In this document: positions 9,565-20,169 of the stretch, one piece after another
Position numbering within the stretch: the first letter of the stretch is position 1
Layout: the number at the start of each line of letters is the position of its first letter
Source: Luteimonas granuli
GTDB taxonomy: Bacteria > Pseudomonadota > Gammaproteobacteria > Xanthomonadales > Xanthomonadaceae
Reading direction: 5' to 3'
Length of the DNA: 64,000 nucleotides
Assembly (NCBI RefSeq): GCF_007795095.1
Contig: NZ_CP042218.1
Coordinates: 2,583,001 to 2,647,000, forward strand
Program-made: the position numbers and the translations under genes
The notes under the pieces: generated by a model
Database searches by the model: none
Told to the model about the DNA's origin: nothing
What the model saw: the letters and a program-made list of their open reading frames with translations, nothing else

Positions 9565-11067
9565 ATGAGCCCTTCCAGCCGAGACATTCGCGATCGCAGC
9601 GCATGGGGGCTGGCGCTGCTCTGCCTCGTGCTGGCGTTCGCGTTCCTCGGCAGCCGCGGCCTGTGGGATCCCGACGAGGGGCGTTACAGCAATGTCGCGC
9701 TCAACATGCTCGACAGCGGGGACTGGCTCAATCCGAAGCGCAGCAGCGACGTCGGCCACTGGACGAAGCCGCCGCTGACCTACTGGGTGATCGCCGCGAG
9801 CGTCGGCCTGTTCGGCAAGACCGCCGCCGCGGTGCGGCTCCCGGCGACGCTGTCCTACCTGGCGTGCATCTGGCTGGCCTGGCGCATCGCCCGGCGGCTG
9901 GTGCCGGGCGGCGAGCGCACGGCTGCGCTCGCCTACGCCACCATGCTGTTCCCGTTCGGGATGTCGCAGCTGGTCACGACCGACTTCCTGCTGGCGGCCT
10001 TCGAGACGCTGGCGGTCTGGGCCTGCCTCGAGGCGCGGCTGTCGGGCCGGCATGCGGGGGTCTGGGACGCCCTGATGTGGGTGGGGTTCGCCCTGGCATT
10101 CCTGACCAAGGGGCCACCGGGGCTGTTGCCCTTGCCCGTGCTGCTGGCGGCCGACTGGCTGGTGTGGCGTCGGCGCGCCCGGTTCGTGGTGCCGGGACTG
10201 CTGCTGTTCTGCCTGCTGGCGTTGCCCTGGTATGTCGCGGTCGTCGCGGACAACCCGGGCCTGCTGGAATATTTCATCGGCGACGAGGTGGTGCACCGCG
10301 TGGCCACGGACAAGTTCGGCCACAACGGGCAGTGGTACGGATGGCTGGCGGTCTATCTGCCCACCCTGGTGCTGGGGACGATGCCGTGGTCGCCCGCGCT
10401 GTGGCGCTGGCTGCGCGCACTGCCGCGCGATCTGCGACGCTGGCGCAGCGCCGAAGGCCGGCAGGCGGACGCGGCCGCGCTGTTCCTGGCGCTCTGGGTG
10501 CTGCTGCCGCTGCTGGTGTTCTGCCTGGCCAGGTCGCGGCTGCCGTCGTACCTGCTTCCGCTGTTCGTGCCCCTGGCGCTGCTGGTCGCGGTACAACGCC
10601 GCAGGGAACGACGGCCGTTGCCGCGGTGGCCGTGGCGGGCCGCCTGGGTCGTCGTGCTGCTGGCGCTCAAGCTGGCCGCGAGTGCCTGGCCCACGCACAA
10701 GGACGCGTCGCAGTGGGCGGTCGCGATCCGGGAGCGCACCGCGGTGCCGGTGCGCGAAGTGATCTTCGTCGAGGACATGACGCGCTACGGACTGCGCCTG
10801 CACCTCGATGCCGAGATCGAGAAGATCGGCCTGGATCCGGCTCCGGACGGGGTCGGTGCGCGCTTCAATCCGGTCAACGATGAGGACCTCGCCACCGAGC
10901 TGGCGGAGGCCGCCGACCAGGCGGGGGCGATCTGGATCTGCAAGCAGTCGCGATGGCCGGAGATACGCGGGCGGATCGAGGCGCTGGGTTTCGTGGCCAC
11001 CCCGCTGGGGACGCCCTATCGCGACCGCATCATCTTCCAGACGCGTTCCGCCGCCGCTCCGCGGTGA
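9565..11067 (+). CDS. ArnT-like lipid-linked glycosyltransferase (GT83 / PMT_2 type)
   Basis: This 500-residue polytopic membrane protein has about twelve hydrophobic segments. The first periplasmic loop carries the catalytic-type motif WDPDEGRYSNVA with the acidic pair of ArnT/PMT enzymes, and VGHWTKPPLTYW follows. Family members move a sugar from an undecaprenyl-phosphate donor to lipid A or another envelope acceptor in the periplasm. The sugar and acceptor are unknown. Earlier in-frame ATGs at 9532/9535 exist. ATG 9565 is preceded by AGGCGG and was preferred. Confidence 0.88.
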   Translation: MSPSSRDIRDRSAWGLALLCLVLAFAFLGSRGLWDPDEGRYSNVALNMLDSGDWLNPKRSSDVGHWTKPPLTYWVIAASVGLFGKTAAAVRLPATLSYLACIWLAWRIARRLVPGGERTAALAYATMLFPFGMSQLVTTDFLLAAFETLAVWACLEARLSGRHAGVWDALMWVGFALAFLTKGPPGLLPLPVLLAADWLVWRRRARFVVPGLLLFCLLALPWYVAVVADNPGLLEYFIGDEVVHRVATDKFGHNGQWYGWLAVYLPTLVLGTMPWSPALWRWLRALPRDLRRWRSAEGRQADAAALFLALWVLLPLLVFCLARSRLPSYLLPLFVPLALLVAVQRRRERRPLPRWPWRAAWVVVLLALKLAASAWPTHKDASQWAVAIRERTAVPVREVIFVEDMTRYGLRLHLDAEIEKIGLDPAPDGVGARFNPVNDEDLATELAEAADQAGAIWICKQSRWPEIRGRIEALGFVATPLGTPYRDRIIFQTRSAAAPR

Positions 11068-11082
11068 GCGGCCGGCGCGCCG

Positions 11083-11649
11083 TCAGTCGGCCCGGCCCGA
11101 GAACTCGCCGCTGGTGGTGTTGACCAGCACCCGCTCGCCGTTGGCGATGTACTCGGGCACCTGGATCTCGATGCCGGTCGACAGGCGCGCAGGCTTCGGA
11201 CGCTTGGTCGCGGTGCCGCCCTTCAGCTCCGGCGGGGTCTCGACCACTTCCAGCACGACGGTCTGCGGCAGCTGCACAGCCACCGGCGCGTCGTCGATGA
11301 TCTGGACGAAGCAGCCGGCCAGGCCGTCGGTGATGTAGCCGGCGGCCTCGCCCACCACGTCGGCGTCCAGGGTGTACGGCGTGTAGTCCTCGTCGTCCAT
11401 GAACACGAAGGCATCGCCGTCCCTGTAGGAGAAGCTGGCCTGGCGGCGCAGCAGCTCGACCTCCTTCAGCTCGTCGTCGGCGTCGAACGAGGCGTCGGTC
11501 TTGTTGCCGCCGGGCACGCTGTACATGGTGAAGCGGAAGCGCACGTTGCCGCCGCGGCCCTGCGGCGAGCTGCGCTCGATGTCGCGCACCTGGTAGACGG
11601 TGCCGTTGTGCTCGACCACGTTGCCCTTCTTGACGTCGTAAGCCTTCAT
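11083..11649 (-). CDS. yeiP: Elongation factor P-like protein EfpL (YeiP)
   Basis: The 188-residue protein has the three-domain EF-P layout: an N-terminal KOW-like domain, then an OB domain, then a C-terminal domain with [18 protein letters not shown]. The KOW loop reads SSPQGRGGN where canonical EF-P has the modified Lys or Arg loop, so Arg in QGRGGN is likely the tip. The YeiP/EfpL subfamily acts on ribosomes stalled at difficult peptide-bond motifs. A strong candidate rather than EF-P itself because of the loop and the divergent sequence. Confidence 0.9.
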   Translation of the reverse strand: MKAYDVKKGNVVEHNGTVYQVRDIERSSPQGRGGNVRFRFTMYSVPGGNKTDASFDADDELKEVELLRRQASFSYRDGDAFVFMDDEDYTPYTLDADVVGEAAGYITDGLAGCFVQIIDDAPVAVQLPQTVVLEVVETPPELKGGTATKRPKPARLSTGIEIQVPEYIANGERVLVNTTSGEFSGRAD

Positions 11650-11659
11650 CGGGTGTTCC

Positions 11660-12430
11660 TCAGCGGGGGGCCAGGCGCACGGCGCCGTCCAGGCGGATGG
11701 TCTCGCCGTTGATGTAGCGGTTGCCGGCGATGTACGTGACCAGGTCGGCGAATTCCTCCGGCCGGCCCAGGCGCGACGGGAAGGGGATCGAGGCCGACAG
11801 CGACTGCTGCACGTCCTCCGGCATGCCGTCGACCATCGGCGTCCAGAAGATCCCCGGGGCGATGGTGTTGACGCGGATTCCGAAGCGCGCGAGCTCGCGC
11901 GCCATCGGCAGGGTCATGCCGACCACGCCGCCCTTGGAGGCGGAATACGCCGCCTGTCCGATCTGGCCCTCGTAGGCCGCGACCGATGCGGTGTTGACGA
12001 TCACGCCGCGCTCGCCGTCCTCGCCCGCCTCGTTGTGCTGCATCAGCGCGGCGCCGGCCTTGGCGACGTTGAAGCTGCCCACCAGGTTCACCATCACCGT
12101 GGTGGAGAACGTCTTCAGCGGCATCGGCGCCTCGCGGCCGAGCACGCGGCCGGCACCGAGGATCCCGGCGCAGTTGACCACCATGTTGAGGCCGCCGAGG
12201 AAGTCCTTCGCCGCCGCGACGTTGGCCACCACGGCGTCCTCGCTGGTGACGTCGGTGGCGAAGTAGCGCGCGTTCGCGTCGCCGAGCGCCGCGACCGCCG
12301 CCGCGCCCTTGTCGTCGTTGACGTCGAACAGCGCGACGCGGCCGCCGTCGGCGACGATGCGGCTGGCGACGGCGAAGCCGAGGCCGGAGACGCCGCCGGT
12401 GACGACGGCGCGGATCGAATCTGCTTGCAT
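11660..12430 (-). CDS. Short-chain dehydrogenase, 3-hydroxyacyl-CoA dehydrogenase type II-like
   Basis: The 256-residue SDR has the cofactor motif TGGVSGLG (about residues 11-18), DVND after the second strand indicating NAD preference, NCAG, a catalytic Ser in NTASVAA and the YSASK motif. The overall sequence resembles 3-hydroxy-2-methylbutyryl-CoA dehydrogenases (HSD17B10-like) used in isoleucine and branched fatty acid breakdown, which fits the leucine-catabolic genes nearby. It lies 10 bases upstream of the yeiP start on the same strand. Confidence 0.85.
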   Translation of the reverse strand: MQADSIRAVVTGGVSGLGFAVASRIVADGGRVALFDVNDDKGAAAVAALGDANARYFATDVTSEDAVVANVAAAKDFLGGLNMVVNCAGILGAGRVLGREAPMPLKTFSTTVMVNLVGSFNVAKAGAALMQHNEAGEDGERGVIVNTASVAAYEGQIGQAAYSASKGGVVGMTLPMARELARFGIRVNTIAPGIFWTPMVDGMPEDVQQSLSASIPFPSRLGRPEEFADLVTYIAGNRYINGETIRLDGAVRLAPR

Positions 12431-12464
12431 GGCGTTCCCGAGGGAGTGCGGAAAGCCCGGTATT

Positions 12465-14660
12465 TTACCGGTTTCCCTGTCCCGCGCCTCGCAGGCGATG
12501 GGCGAAGTCCGCCGGCGCCAGGCCGGGGGCGAACAGGAAGCCCTGGCCCACCCGCACTCCCAGCTCCAGCAGGAAGCGCCGGTGCGCCTCGGTCTCGATG
12601 CCTTCGGCCACCAGCCCCAGCCCAAGGCTGTGCGCGATGCCGGCCACGGCCCGGCAGACCGCGACGTCGGACGGGTTGCCGGGCACGCCGTCGACGAACA
12701 TCTGGCTCAGCTTCAGGCCCTGGATCGGAAGCCGCCGCAGGTAGTTGAGCGCGCTGTAGCCCTCGCCGAAGTCGTCGATCGCGAGGCTGACCCCGAGCCC
12801 GCGCAGCGTCTCGAAGTTGCGCAGCGTCTCCGGCGCGTCCTCGATCAGCACGCGCTCGGTGAATTCCAGCTCCAGCGCTTCGCCGGGCAGGTCGAAGGCA
12901 TGCAGCAGCCGGCGCACGGCGGCGGTCAGGTCGCTGGCCAGCAGCTGGCGGTAGGAGACGTTCACCGCCATGCGCACCACGCCCAGGCCCGCGTCGCGCC
13001 AGGCCGCGGCCTGCCGGCAGGCCTCGCCCAGCACCCAGTCGCCGATGCGCACGATGTCGCCGGTGCCCTCGGCCTGGGCGATGAAATGGTCGGGGCGCAT
13101 CTCCCCCAGGCGCTGGTTGCGCCAGCGGATCAGCGCCTCGGCGCCCACGGTGCGGCCGGTGGCCAGGTCCACCTGCGGCTGGTAGACGAGGGTGAACTCG
13201 CCGTTGTCGGCGGCATGGCGCAGCTGGGTCTCGAACTGCAGGCGGTCGCTCTGCGACTGCTCCAGCGCGGGCGTGTAGGCGAGCCGGCCGTTGCGCGTGC
13301 GCCGCTTGCTTTCGTCCATCGCCGCGTCGGCGTGCTGGATCAGCAGGCGGGTTTCGGCGCCGTCCTGCGGCGCGCGCGCGATGCCGATGCTGGCGGTGAC
13401 CGCGAACTCGTCCCGGTCGAAGCCGAAGCCGACCGCGAACGCCTCCAGGATCGCGTCCGCGAGCCGCTCCGGCCGCCCGGCGTCGTCGCCGCAGTCGCAG
13501 GCCACCAGGAACTCGTCGCCGCCGAAGCGCGCGATCAGGCCTTCGTCGCCGACCGCCGCGCACAGCCGCCCGGCGGCCGCGGCGAGCAGGCTGTCGCCCG
13601 CGGCATGGCCGAGCACGTCGTTGACCAGCTTGAAGCGGTCGAGGTCGATGTAGAGCACGGCGACCTGCCGCCGCCGCGGCGGGGCCAGGCACTCGTCGAG
13701 GTGCGCGAGCATCGCATCGCGATTGAGCAGTCCCGTGAGCGGATCGCTGCGTGCCCGCACGCGCTGGCTCTGTTCGCCGCGCTTGGCGGCGGTGATGTCC
13801 TGCAGGGTGCCGGTGATGCGGGCGTCGCGGGCCTCTCCGATCCCGCTGCCGCCGATCACGCGCACCCAGAAGGCACCGCCGTCGCCGCGCGCGCCCTGGA
13901 GATCGAGTTCGAAGCCGGTGCCGCCGCCGGCCGCGTCGAGCGCCGTCCGCAGGCGTCGGCCGTCCCCGGGCTGCAGGCAGGCGAGCAGGGCGTCCATCGA
14001 GACCGGCCGCCGCGCCTGGGCCAGGATGCGCGCCGCTTCGTCGGTGAGATGGAGATGGCCGCTCGCGCGGTCCCACTCCCAGCCGCCGATGCTGGCCAGG
14101 GACTGCACGCGGTCGAACAGCGCGCTGTCGCGCTTGAGCTCGGTGACGTCCGAGAAGATCGACAGCACCTGGTCGGGATGGTCGCCGTCGGGGGCGAAGT
14201 GCGGGACGGCGGTGACCGTCAGCCAGCGCAAGCGCCTGCGCGCGCGATGGTAGAGGCCGACCAGGGTGCTGCCCACCGGCCGTTGCTCGCGAAGCGCACG
14301 CAGGGCCGGGAATTCGGACCGCGGCATGGCGGTGCCGTCGGCGCGCAGCAGGGCCCAGTCGCTGGTCAGGTCGCCGTCGCGCGGGAAGCGGTCGCCGTGG
14401 GACGGGTCGAACATGCGCAGGGCCGCGCCGTTGGCATGCAGCAGGCTGCCGTCGGCGGACTGGATGACGACGCCCCGGTCGATCGCTTCCATCAGGTCGT
14501 GGCAGCGGGCCTCGGCGGCGGCGGCCCGGTGCAGCAGGGCGCGTGCGGTTTCGGGAAGCGAAGGGTCGAACGCTGCGACGCCGGGCCCCGCCAGGATCCG
14601 CGCAGCCTCGCCGCCGTCGGGCGGCTGCAGCAGCGGATCCGGCGGCGGCGATCCGGTCAC
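12465..14660 (-). CDS. PAS-GGDEF-EAL cyclic-di-GMP signalling protein
   Basis: The 731-residue cytoplasmic protein has two PAS-like sensor regions (about 50-300), a GGDEF domain with intact RFGGDEF, and an EAL domain with intact [16 protein letters not shown] and [14 protein letters not shown]. The RxxD inhibitory site normally just before GGDEF is not seen. In the EAL loop normally reading LKID the Asp is Ser (LKLSQ), while the Lys is kept. Both cyclase and phosphodiesterase activity look possible. The start is a GTG overlapping the HMG-CoA lyase stop (GTGA), so translation is probably coupled. Confidence 0.9.
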   Translation of the reverse strand: MTGSPPPDPLLQPPDGGEAARILAGPGVAAFDPSLPETARALLHRAAAAEARCHDLMEAIDRGVVIQSADGSLLHANGAALRMFDPSHGDRFPRDGDLTSDWALLRADGTAMPRSEFPALRALREQRPVGSTLVGLYHRARRRLRWLTVTAVPHFAPDGDHPDQVLSIFSDVTELKRDSALFDRVQSLASIGGWEWDRASGHLHLTDEAARILAQARRPVSMDALLACLQPGDGRRLRTALDAAGGGTGFELDLQGARGDGGAFWVRVIGGSGIGEARDARITGTLQDITAAKRGEQSQRVRARSDPLTGLLNRDAMLAHLDECLAPPRRRQVAVLYIDLDRFKLVNDVLGHAAGDSLLAAAAGRLCAAVGDEGLIARFGGDEFLVACDCGDDAGRPERLADAILEAFAVGFGFDRDEFAVTASIGIARAPQDGAETRLLIQHADAAMDESKRRTRNGRLAYTPALEQSQSDRLQFETQLRHAADNGEFTLVYQPQVDLATGRTVGAEALIRWRNQRLGEMRPDHFIAQAEGTGDIVRIGDWVLGEACRQAAAWRDAGLGVVRMAVNVSYRQLLASDLTAAVRRLLHAFDLPGEALELEFTERVLIEDAPETLRNFETLRGLGVSLAIDDFGEGYSALNYLRRLPIQGLKLSQMFVDGVPGNPSDVAVCRAVAGIAHSLGLGLVAEGIETEAHRRFLLELGVRVGQGFLFAPGLAPADFAHRLRGAGQGNR

Positions 14661-15556
14661 CGCGAGGCCAGCGCCCTTCCGACCCTGCTGCCGCTCCCGC
14701 GGCCGAGAATGCCCGAGAGCCAGGTGCCGGTGTCGGCCAGCATCCCGAGGTCGACCCCCGTCTCCACCCCCAGGCCGTGCAGCATGTAGACCAGGTCCTC
14801 GGTGGCCAGGTTGCCGCTGGCGCCCCTGGCGTAGGGACAGCCACCGGTGCCGGCGACGGCGGCGTCGACCACGGCCACGCCTTCCTCGAGGCAGGCCAGC
14901 ACGTTGGCCAGCGCCTGGCCGTACGTATCGTGGAAGTGCACGGCCAGCGCCGGCATCGGCACGTCCGCGGCCACGGCCAGCAGCATCGTCCGCGCCTTGC
15001 CGGGCGTGCCGACGCCGATGGTGTCGCCGAGCGAAATTTCGTAGCAGCCCATCGCGTGCAGCGCGCGCGCGACGCGCACGACGTCGGCGAGCGGGACCTC
15101 GCCCTGGTACGGGCAGCCGAGCACGGTCGACACGTAGCCGCGCACGCGCACGCCGTCGGCGGCGGCGCGCTCGAGCACCGGCGCGAAACGCTCCAGCGAC
15201 TCGTCGATGCCGGCGTTGGTGTTGCGGCGGTTGAAGGCCTCCGAGGCCGCGGTGAACACCGCGACCTCGTCCGCGCCGGCGGCGCGCGCGCGCTCGTAGC
15301 CCTGCAGGTTGGGCACCAGCACCGGGTAACGGACGCCCGGGCGACGGTGGATGCCGGCATACACCTCGGCGGCGTCGGCCAGCTGCGGCACCCACTTCGG
15401 GCTGACGAAGCTGGTGGCCTCGATCGTCTCCAGCCCGGTGGCGGAGAGCCGGTCGATCAGCTCGATCTTGGCCGCGGTGGGAACCGTCGCGGCCTCGTTC
15501 TGGAGGCCGTCGCGCGGCCCGACCTCGACGATGCGGACCCGGTGTGGGATCGCCAC
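14657..15556 (-). CDS. mvaB: Hydroxymethylglutaryl-CoA lyase
   Basis: This 299-residue TIM-barrel enzyme cleaves HMG-CoA to acetyl-CoA and acetoacetate, the last step of leucine catabolism. It has the N-terminal [11 protein letters not shown] motif and the signature [14 protein letters not shown] with the catalytic Cys, then [10 protein letters not shown]. It starts with GTG one base after the end of the carboxylase alpha-subunit gene and its own stop overlaps the start of the GGDEF-EAL gene. It corresponds to LiuE. Confidence 0.95.
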   Translation of the reverse strand: MAIPHRVRIVEVGPRDGLQNEAATVPTAAKIELIDRLSATGLETIEATSFVSPKWVPQLADAAEVYAGIHRRPGVRYPVLVPNLQGYERARAAGADEVAVFTAASEAFNRRNTNAGIDESLERFAPVLERAAADGVRVRGYVSTVLGCPYQGEVPLADVVRVARALHAMGCYEISLGDTIGVGTPGKARTMLLAVAADVPMPALAVHFHDTYGQALANVLACLEEGVAVVDAAVAGTGGCPYARGASGNLATEDLVYMLHGLGVETGVDLGMLADTGTWLSGILGRGSGSRVGRALASR

Positions 15557-15557
15557 C

Positions 15558-17579
15558 TCATTCCTCCAGGGTCACGAGCACGGCGTCGGCATCGACGAAA
15601 TCGCCCTCCTTCGCCAGGAGTTCGGCCACCACCCCGTCACGCGGAGCCTTGAGCGCGAGCTCCATCTTCATCGCCTCCATCACCAGCAGCTCCTGTCCCT
15701 CGCCGACCCGGTCGCCGGGACGCACCCGGGTGACCACGATCCGGCCCGGCATCGGCGCCGCGACCCGGTGGCCACCCCCGGTGCTGGCCGTGGCCGCCGG
15801 TTCGTAGGCGGCGATCCGCTCGAAGTTCCAGCGCCGCCGGCCATCGTGGACGAGCACGGCGGAACCCTCGGCATCGATCCCGAAACGCAGACCCCGGGAA
15901 TTGAAACGCGCTTGCAGGACGCCGCCGGCCATCGTGGCGCCGGCCACGTCCAGCGGCGCGGCGTCCTCGAATCCGATCCGGTAGTCGCCGCCTGCGCCGT
16001 GCGCAACGGCGATGTGGCGTGCGGCGCCCTCGCCGAGCACGACCCGGCGCAGGCCGGCGTGGCCCAGGCGCCAGCCGTCCGCGATCGCCCACGGCGAACC
16101 CGGGTCGGCGCTGGTCGCGGCGGCGGCGCGCGCCTCGGCCTCGGCCCGGAGCAGCATCGCCACCGCGGCCGCGGCCCGGGCTTCGGCATGGCCGTCGGCG
16201 TGGACGCCATCGCCGCCATCGCCGTCGCCGACGAATTCGTCGAGGTGGCGGTCGAGGTAGCCGGTATCGATCGTGCCCGCGACCACCGCCGGATGCCGCG
16301 CCAGGCGTTCGAGGAAGGCGATGTTCGACTTCGGCCCTTCGACCACGCATTCCGCCAGCGCCGTGCGCAGGCGGGCGAGGGCGGCGGGCCGGTTGCCGGC
16401 GTGGACGATGAGCTTGGCGATCATCGGATCGTAGAAGATGCTGACGGTGTCGCCCTCGACCACGCCGGAGTCCACGCGCACGCCCTCCGACGCCGCCGGC
16501 AGGCGCAGCCGCTGCAGGCGACCGGAGCCGGGAAGGAAGCCGGCATCGGGATCCTCGGCGTACAGCCGGACCTCGATCGCATGGCCCCGCTGCAGGATGT
16601 CCCCTTGGTCCAGCGGCAGCGGCTCGCCGGCGGCCACGCGCAGCTGCCACTCCACCAGGTCGAGGCCGGTCACCATCTCGGTCACCGGGTGCTCGACCTG
16701 CAGCCGGGTATTGATCTCCATGAAGAAGAAGCCGCCGTCGGGCGCGACGATGAACTCCACGGTGCCCGCGTTCTGGTAGCCGATGGCGCGTGCGGCCAGC
16801 ACCGCGGCCTCGCCCATGCGCCCGCGCAGTTCCGGGGTCAGGAAGGGCGAGGGGGCTTCCTCCAGCACCTTCTGGTAGCGACGCTGCGCGGAACATTCGC
16901 GCTCGTCGAGGTGGATGGTGTTGCCATGCGAGTCCGCGAACACCTGGATCTCGATATGCCGCGGCGACCCGATATAGCGTTCCAGCAGCACGCGGTCGCG
17001 GCCGAAGGCGTTGCGCGCTTCGCGCTGGCAGCTTTCCAACGCCGGCAGGAAATCGTCCGCGGAGCGCGCGATGCGCATGCCCTTGCCGCCGCCGCCATGC
17101 GCGGCCTTGATCATCAGCGGATAACCGATGCGGTCGGCTTCGCGCTGCAGCAGCTCCGGCGACTGGTCCTCGCCGGTATAGCCGGGCACCACCGGCACGC
17201 CCGCGGCGGCCATCAGTTCCTTGGCGCCGGCCTTGCTGCCCATGCGACGCATGGAGTCCGCCTTCGGGCCGATGAAGACCAGGCCGGCGGCCTCGACCGC
17301 GTCGGCGAAGTCGGCGTTCTCGCTCAGGAAGCCGTAGCCGGGATGCACCGCCTGCGCGCCGCTGGCCAGCGCGGCCTCGATGATGGCGTCGCCGCGCAGG
17401 TAGCTGTCCTGCGGCCGGGGCCCGCCGATCGGCCAGGCCTCGTCGGCCAGCCGCACATGCTGCGCATCCGCGTCGGCCTCCGAATACACCGCCACCGTGG
17501 CGATGCCCAGGCGGCGGGCGGTGCGGATGACGCGGCAGGCGATTTCGCCGCGGTTGGCGATCAGGATCTTCGAGAACAT
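15558..17579 (-). CDS. liuD: Methylcrotonyl-CoA carboxylase, biotin-containing alpha subunit
   Basis: The 673-residue protein has a biotin carboxylase domain with the ATP-grasp loop [11 protein letters not shown], a linker BT-like region, and a C-terminal biotinyl domain with VMEAMKMEL, the biotinylated Lys lying near residue 638. It carboxylates its biotin with ATP and bicarbonate and passes CO2 to 3-methylcrotonyl-CoA with the beta subunit at 20170-21777. The assignment to methylcrotonyl-CoA rather than propionyl- or geranyl-CoA rests on the adjacent HMG-CoA lyase and the liuC and liuB genes. Confidence 0.92.
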   Translation of the reverse strand: MFSKILIANRGEIACRVIRTARRLGIATVAVYSEADADAQHVRLADEAWPIGGPRPQDSYLRGDAIIEAALASGAQAVHPGYGFLSENADFADAVEAAGLVFIGPKADSMRRMGSKAGAKELMAAAGVPVVPGYTGEDQSPELLQREADRIGYPLMIKAAHGGGGKGMRIARSADDFLPALESCQREARNAFGRDRVLLERYIGSPRHIEIQVFADSHGNTIHLDERECSAQRRYQKVLEEAPSPFLTPELRGRMGEAAVLAARAIGYQNAGTVEFIVAPDGGFFFMEINTRLQVEHPVTEMVTGLDLVEWQLRVAAGEPLPLDQGDILQRGHAIEVRLYAEDPDAGFLPGSGRLQRLRLPAASEGVRVDSGVVEGDTVSIFYDPMIAKLIVHAGNRPAALARLRTALAECVVEGPKSNIAFLERLARHPAVVAGTIDTGYLDRHLDEFVGDGDGGDGVHADGHAEARAAAAVAMLLRAEAEARAAAATSADPGSPWAIADGWRLGHAGLRRVVLGEGAARHIAVAHGAGGDYRIGFEDAAPLDVAGATMAGGVLQARFNSRGLRFGIDAEGSAVLVHDGRRRWNFERIAAYEPAATASTGGGHRVAAPMPGRIVVTRVRPGDRVGEGQELLVMEAMKMELALKAPRDGVVAELLAKEGDFVDADAVLVTLEE

Positions 17580-17584
17580 TCTCT

Positions 17585-17628
17585 GGCCACGGATTTGCGC
17601 GGATGAGCGCGGATCTGCACGGATAAGC
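17585..17628. repeat. Dispersed intergenic repeat, copy 2
   Basis: This stretch just upstream of the carboxylase alpha-subunit start is nearly the reverse complement of 984-1028. It consists of short units of the form CACGGAT / GCGCGGAT. Both copies are intergenic. Confidence 0.6.
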
Positions 17629-17715
17629 AGGGGAAGTCTAAGAGAAAACGCGGCGGCGGAATTCAGGGCGGGGACGCGGGTACGTTCCGCGGAAGTTCCC
17701 CGGAGTGCGGGCCGC

Positions 17716-18270
17716 CCGCGGCGGGCACGACCTTTGGTCGTGGTCGGGAAGAGGACCTTTTATTCAGGTTCTTCTCCAGACTCCGGGGGTGACGGCGTGC
17801 AGTTGGCGCGCTTCTGGCGCAGCGTCGCGCCCGGGAGTCGCCTCGTTGGGGTCCGCGCTGCCCGTCCCGCGCACAGGGGGTGTGCTCCCCCGGCAGTCTC
17901 CGCGTCCTGCTGCCACTGCCGGCCGCCGGCCATCCATGGCCGGCTGTCCGCACACCCCCTGTGCGCGGGACGGGCTCCGGCGTTCTCCGGCTTCGGGAGG
18001 GAAGATCAAGAGCGGCGGAGCCGGGCTGCTCCCGGTCATGACGCTCTCCGTTTGGACGTCGACATCGCTCTTGAAAATCTTCCCGACCGCGACCAGAGGT
18101 CGTGCCCGCCGCGGATGCAGGGGGGATGCCCAGAGCCGGCCATGGATGGCCGGCGGCCGGATCTGGGAGCAGGACGCGGAGAATCCGGCTGGGCATCCCC
18201 CCCTGCGTCCGTGGCGGGCGGCCAGGACTTGAACGGAGCGTCCCCTCGATCGGGAGAAGAACCTTTATTC
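17716..18270. repeat. Composite inverted-repeat block with three nested or adjacent stems
   Basis: This roughly 550-base gap holds no credible gene but is highly structured. A 35-base arm at 17716-17750 matches the reverse complement of 18080-18114 with two mismatches. A perfect 24-base pair of arms lies at 17861-17884 and 17951-17974. A third pair lies at 18117-18133 and 18189-18206. The block ends share AGGTTCTTCTCC (17766-17777) and its complement at 18253-18264. The right end runs into the stop codon of the hydratase gene. It resembles a non-autonomous repeat element, though no transposase-type end was recognised. Confidence 0.65.
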
Positions 18271-19047
18271 AACCCACGAAGCCGGGCGCTTGTCGAGGAA
18301 CGCGGCCAGGCCTTCCTGGCCTTCGGGGGAGACGCGCAGGGCGGCGATGAGGGCGGCGTTGTCGGCGTCCAGGCGGTCGCGGTCGGTGGCCGCGGCGACG
18401 TCACGGACCAGGCGCTTGGCGTCGGCCGAGGCGAAGGGCGCGGCCCGGAGGAGAAAGCCGACCTGGCGATCGACCGCGGCATCGAGTCCCTCCGCGGCCA
18501 CCACCTCGTGCAGCAGCCCGATGCGCAGCGCCTCGCCGGCATCGAAGATCTCCGCGGACGCGAAGTAGCGCCGCGCGTTGCGCGCACCGATCGCGGCCAC
18601 GACATAGGGCGAGATCACCGCCGGCAGCAGGCCCAGGCGGCTCTCGGTCAGGCCGAACTTCGCCTCCGGAACGCCGATGGCGATGTCGCAGCAGGCCACC
18701 AGGCCGACGCCGCCCCCGAAGGCCGCGCCATGCACCCGGGCGATGGTCGGCTTCGGCAGCTCGTCCAGGGTGCGCATCAGCCTGGCCAGGCGCAGCGAGT
18801 CCTCGCGGTTGGCCTCCTCGCTGGCCGCGGCCATGCCGCGCATCCAGTTGAGGTCCGCGCCGGCCGAGAACGAGGCGCCTGCGCCTTCCAGCACGACGAC
18901 GCGCACCGCCGGGTCGCGGCCAAGCGCCTGCAGCGCATCGGTCAGGCCGGCGATCAGGGCGTCGTCGAAGGCGTTGTGCAGGGCGGGGCGGTCGAGGCGC
19001 AGGCGCGCGACCGCGCCCGTGCGGGACAGCGTGAGGTTTGCCGACAT
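18265..19047 (-). CDS. liuC: Enoyl-CoA hydratase family protein, probable methylglutaconyl-CoA hydratase
   Basis: The 260-residue crotonase-fold enzyme has the oxyanion-hole segments FSAGADLNWM and HGAAFGGGVGLVACCDIAI, and acidic residues in PEAKFGLTESRLGLLP. In the liu pathway LiuC hydrates 3-methylglutaconyl-CoA to HMG-CoA. The neighbouring carboxylase subunits and HMG-CoA lyase support this specificity. The last codons overlap the end of the large inverted-repeat block. Confidence 0.88.
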   Translation of the reverse strand: MSANLTLSRTGAVARLRLDRPALHNAFDDALIAGLTDALQALGRDPAVRVVVLEGAGASFSAGADLNWMRGMAAASEEANREDSLRLARLMRTLDELPKPTIARVHGAAFGGGVGLVACCDIAIGVPEAKFGLTESRLGLLPAVISPYVVAAIGARNARRYFASAEIFDAGEALRIGLLHEVVAAEGLDAAVDRQVGFLLRAAPFASADAKRLVRDVAAATDRDRLDADNAALIAALRVSPEGQEGLAAFLDKRPASWVE

Positions 19048-19089
19048 GGAGGGCCCCGGAGCGATGGAGGCCGAATGATAGCGCCGGCC

Positions 19090-19464
19090 TCAGTGGCGGG
19101 AGCGCGAGTTCGGGCGTTTGGGCATGCGCCGCATGTCGCTGGTCGGCATGACTTCGACGGCGAGGGTGAAGGTGCGCGCGTCGCCCGGATGGATGGCGCC
19201 GACGCCCACCACCTGGTGCGAGATCTCCGTGCCTTCGTCGTCGCGGATGGTCAGGACCACCGAATACTCCCAGGCGCCGCCCTCGAGCGGGTGGCGGATC
19301 TCGCCCTCCACCTGCAGCGCGCGGGTGACCTCGGCGGGGGCGGCCGCGTCGTCGAAGCGCAGGTAGTGGCGGCACGACGGGCAGACCGTCGCGCTGTCGA
19401 GGATCGTGGCCTTGCAGTGCGGGCAGGTGCGCGTGGCACCTGCCGCACCGGGACGGGCGCTCAC
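19090..19464 (-). CDS. Zinc-ribbon protein of unknown function next to bactofilin
   Basis: The 124-residue protein has an N-terminal zinc ribbon with CPHC (about residue 14) and CPSC (about residue 30), followed by a beta-rich region and a basic Arg/Pro tail (MRRMPKRPNSRSRH). The GTG start overlaps the bactofilin stop codon (GTGA), so it is translationally coupled to bactofilin. Coupling suggests a joint envelope or cytoskeletal role, but nothing in the sequence defines a function. Confidence 0.75.
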   Translation of the reverse strand: MSARPGAAGATRTCPHCKATILDSATVCPSCRHYLRFDDAAAPAEVTRALQVEGEIRHPLEGGAWEYSVVLTIRDDEGTEISHQVVGVGAIHPGDARTFTLAVEVMPTSDMRRMPKRPNSRSRH

Positions 19465-20018
19465 GGAACGACGTCGAGGCCGGTCTTGTCCTTGCTGTCC
19501 TTCGCCCGGTCGCCCTTGCCCTGGGCGGCCGGCGTGGAGGCTTCGTCCCAGCCGCACTCGACGTGGCCGCGGATACGGGAGCCGGAGGACACGATCAGGG
19601 TGCCGGCCTTGACGTCGCCGATCAGCACCGCGGAGGGCTGCAGTTCGACGCGCTCGGCGGAGTCGATGTTGCCCTCGAGCTCGCCGGCCACGTTGACGCG
19701 CTTGGCGCGGACGCCGCCGTTGAGGCGGGCGCCGCCGTCGATGGTCAGGTCGCCCTCGACGTTGACATCGCCCTTGAACCTGCCGGCGATGCGGATGTGG
19801 CCGCTGCCGGAGATCTTGCCCTCGATGGTGAGGTCGGAGGCGATCACCGATTCCTTGGGCTGCGGCACCTGGGCCGGGGTGCGGGCCGGCTGGAACGGGA
19901 CATCGGCGGGCTGGAAATCGGCGATGGCCGGGGTCGGCTCGCGCCCCGCGGGGCCGTCCTCCCTGGCGAAGGAGGGGGTGGCTTCTTTCCTGGCGGAGCT
20001 CTGCGGGAAGATGGACAT
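19461..20018 (-). CDS. Bactofilin
   Basis: The 185-residue protein has a central right-handed beta-helix domain (about residues 55-155) with the bactofilin pattern SDLTIEGKISGSGHIRI, DGDV-like turns and LIVSSGSRIRGHVE, flanked by disordered Pro- and Lys-rich ends. Bactofilins polymerise into cytoskeletal filaments at the membrane and influence cell shape or polar structures. The start at MSIFPQSSARK was chosen over an upstream in-frame ATG whose extra residues look non-coding. A zinc-ribbon gene follows with overlapping codons. Confidence 0.92.
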   Translation of the reverse strand: MSIFPQSSARKEATPSFAREDGPAGREPTPAIADFQPADVPFQPARTPAQVPQPKESVIASDLTIEGKISGSGHIRIAGRFKGDVNVEGDLTIDGGARLNGGVRAKRVNVAGELEGNIDSAERVELQPSAVLIGDVKAGTLIVSSGSRIRGHVECGWDEASTPAAQGKGDRAKDSKDKTGLDVVP

Positions 20019-20169
20019 GGCGCGCTGCGTTCCTCGGTGCGGACAGGGGGGCGGGGGAAGGCCGACCTTAGCACGCGGATACGTCCACACGCCTGTGACG
20101 CGGCTCACCGAATCCGAACCGCGACAATGACTTACGGCTGCAACCCGGCGGCGCTACGTCGCGCGGGGC

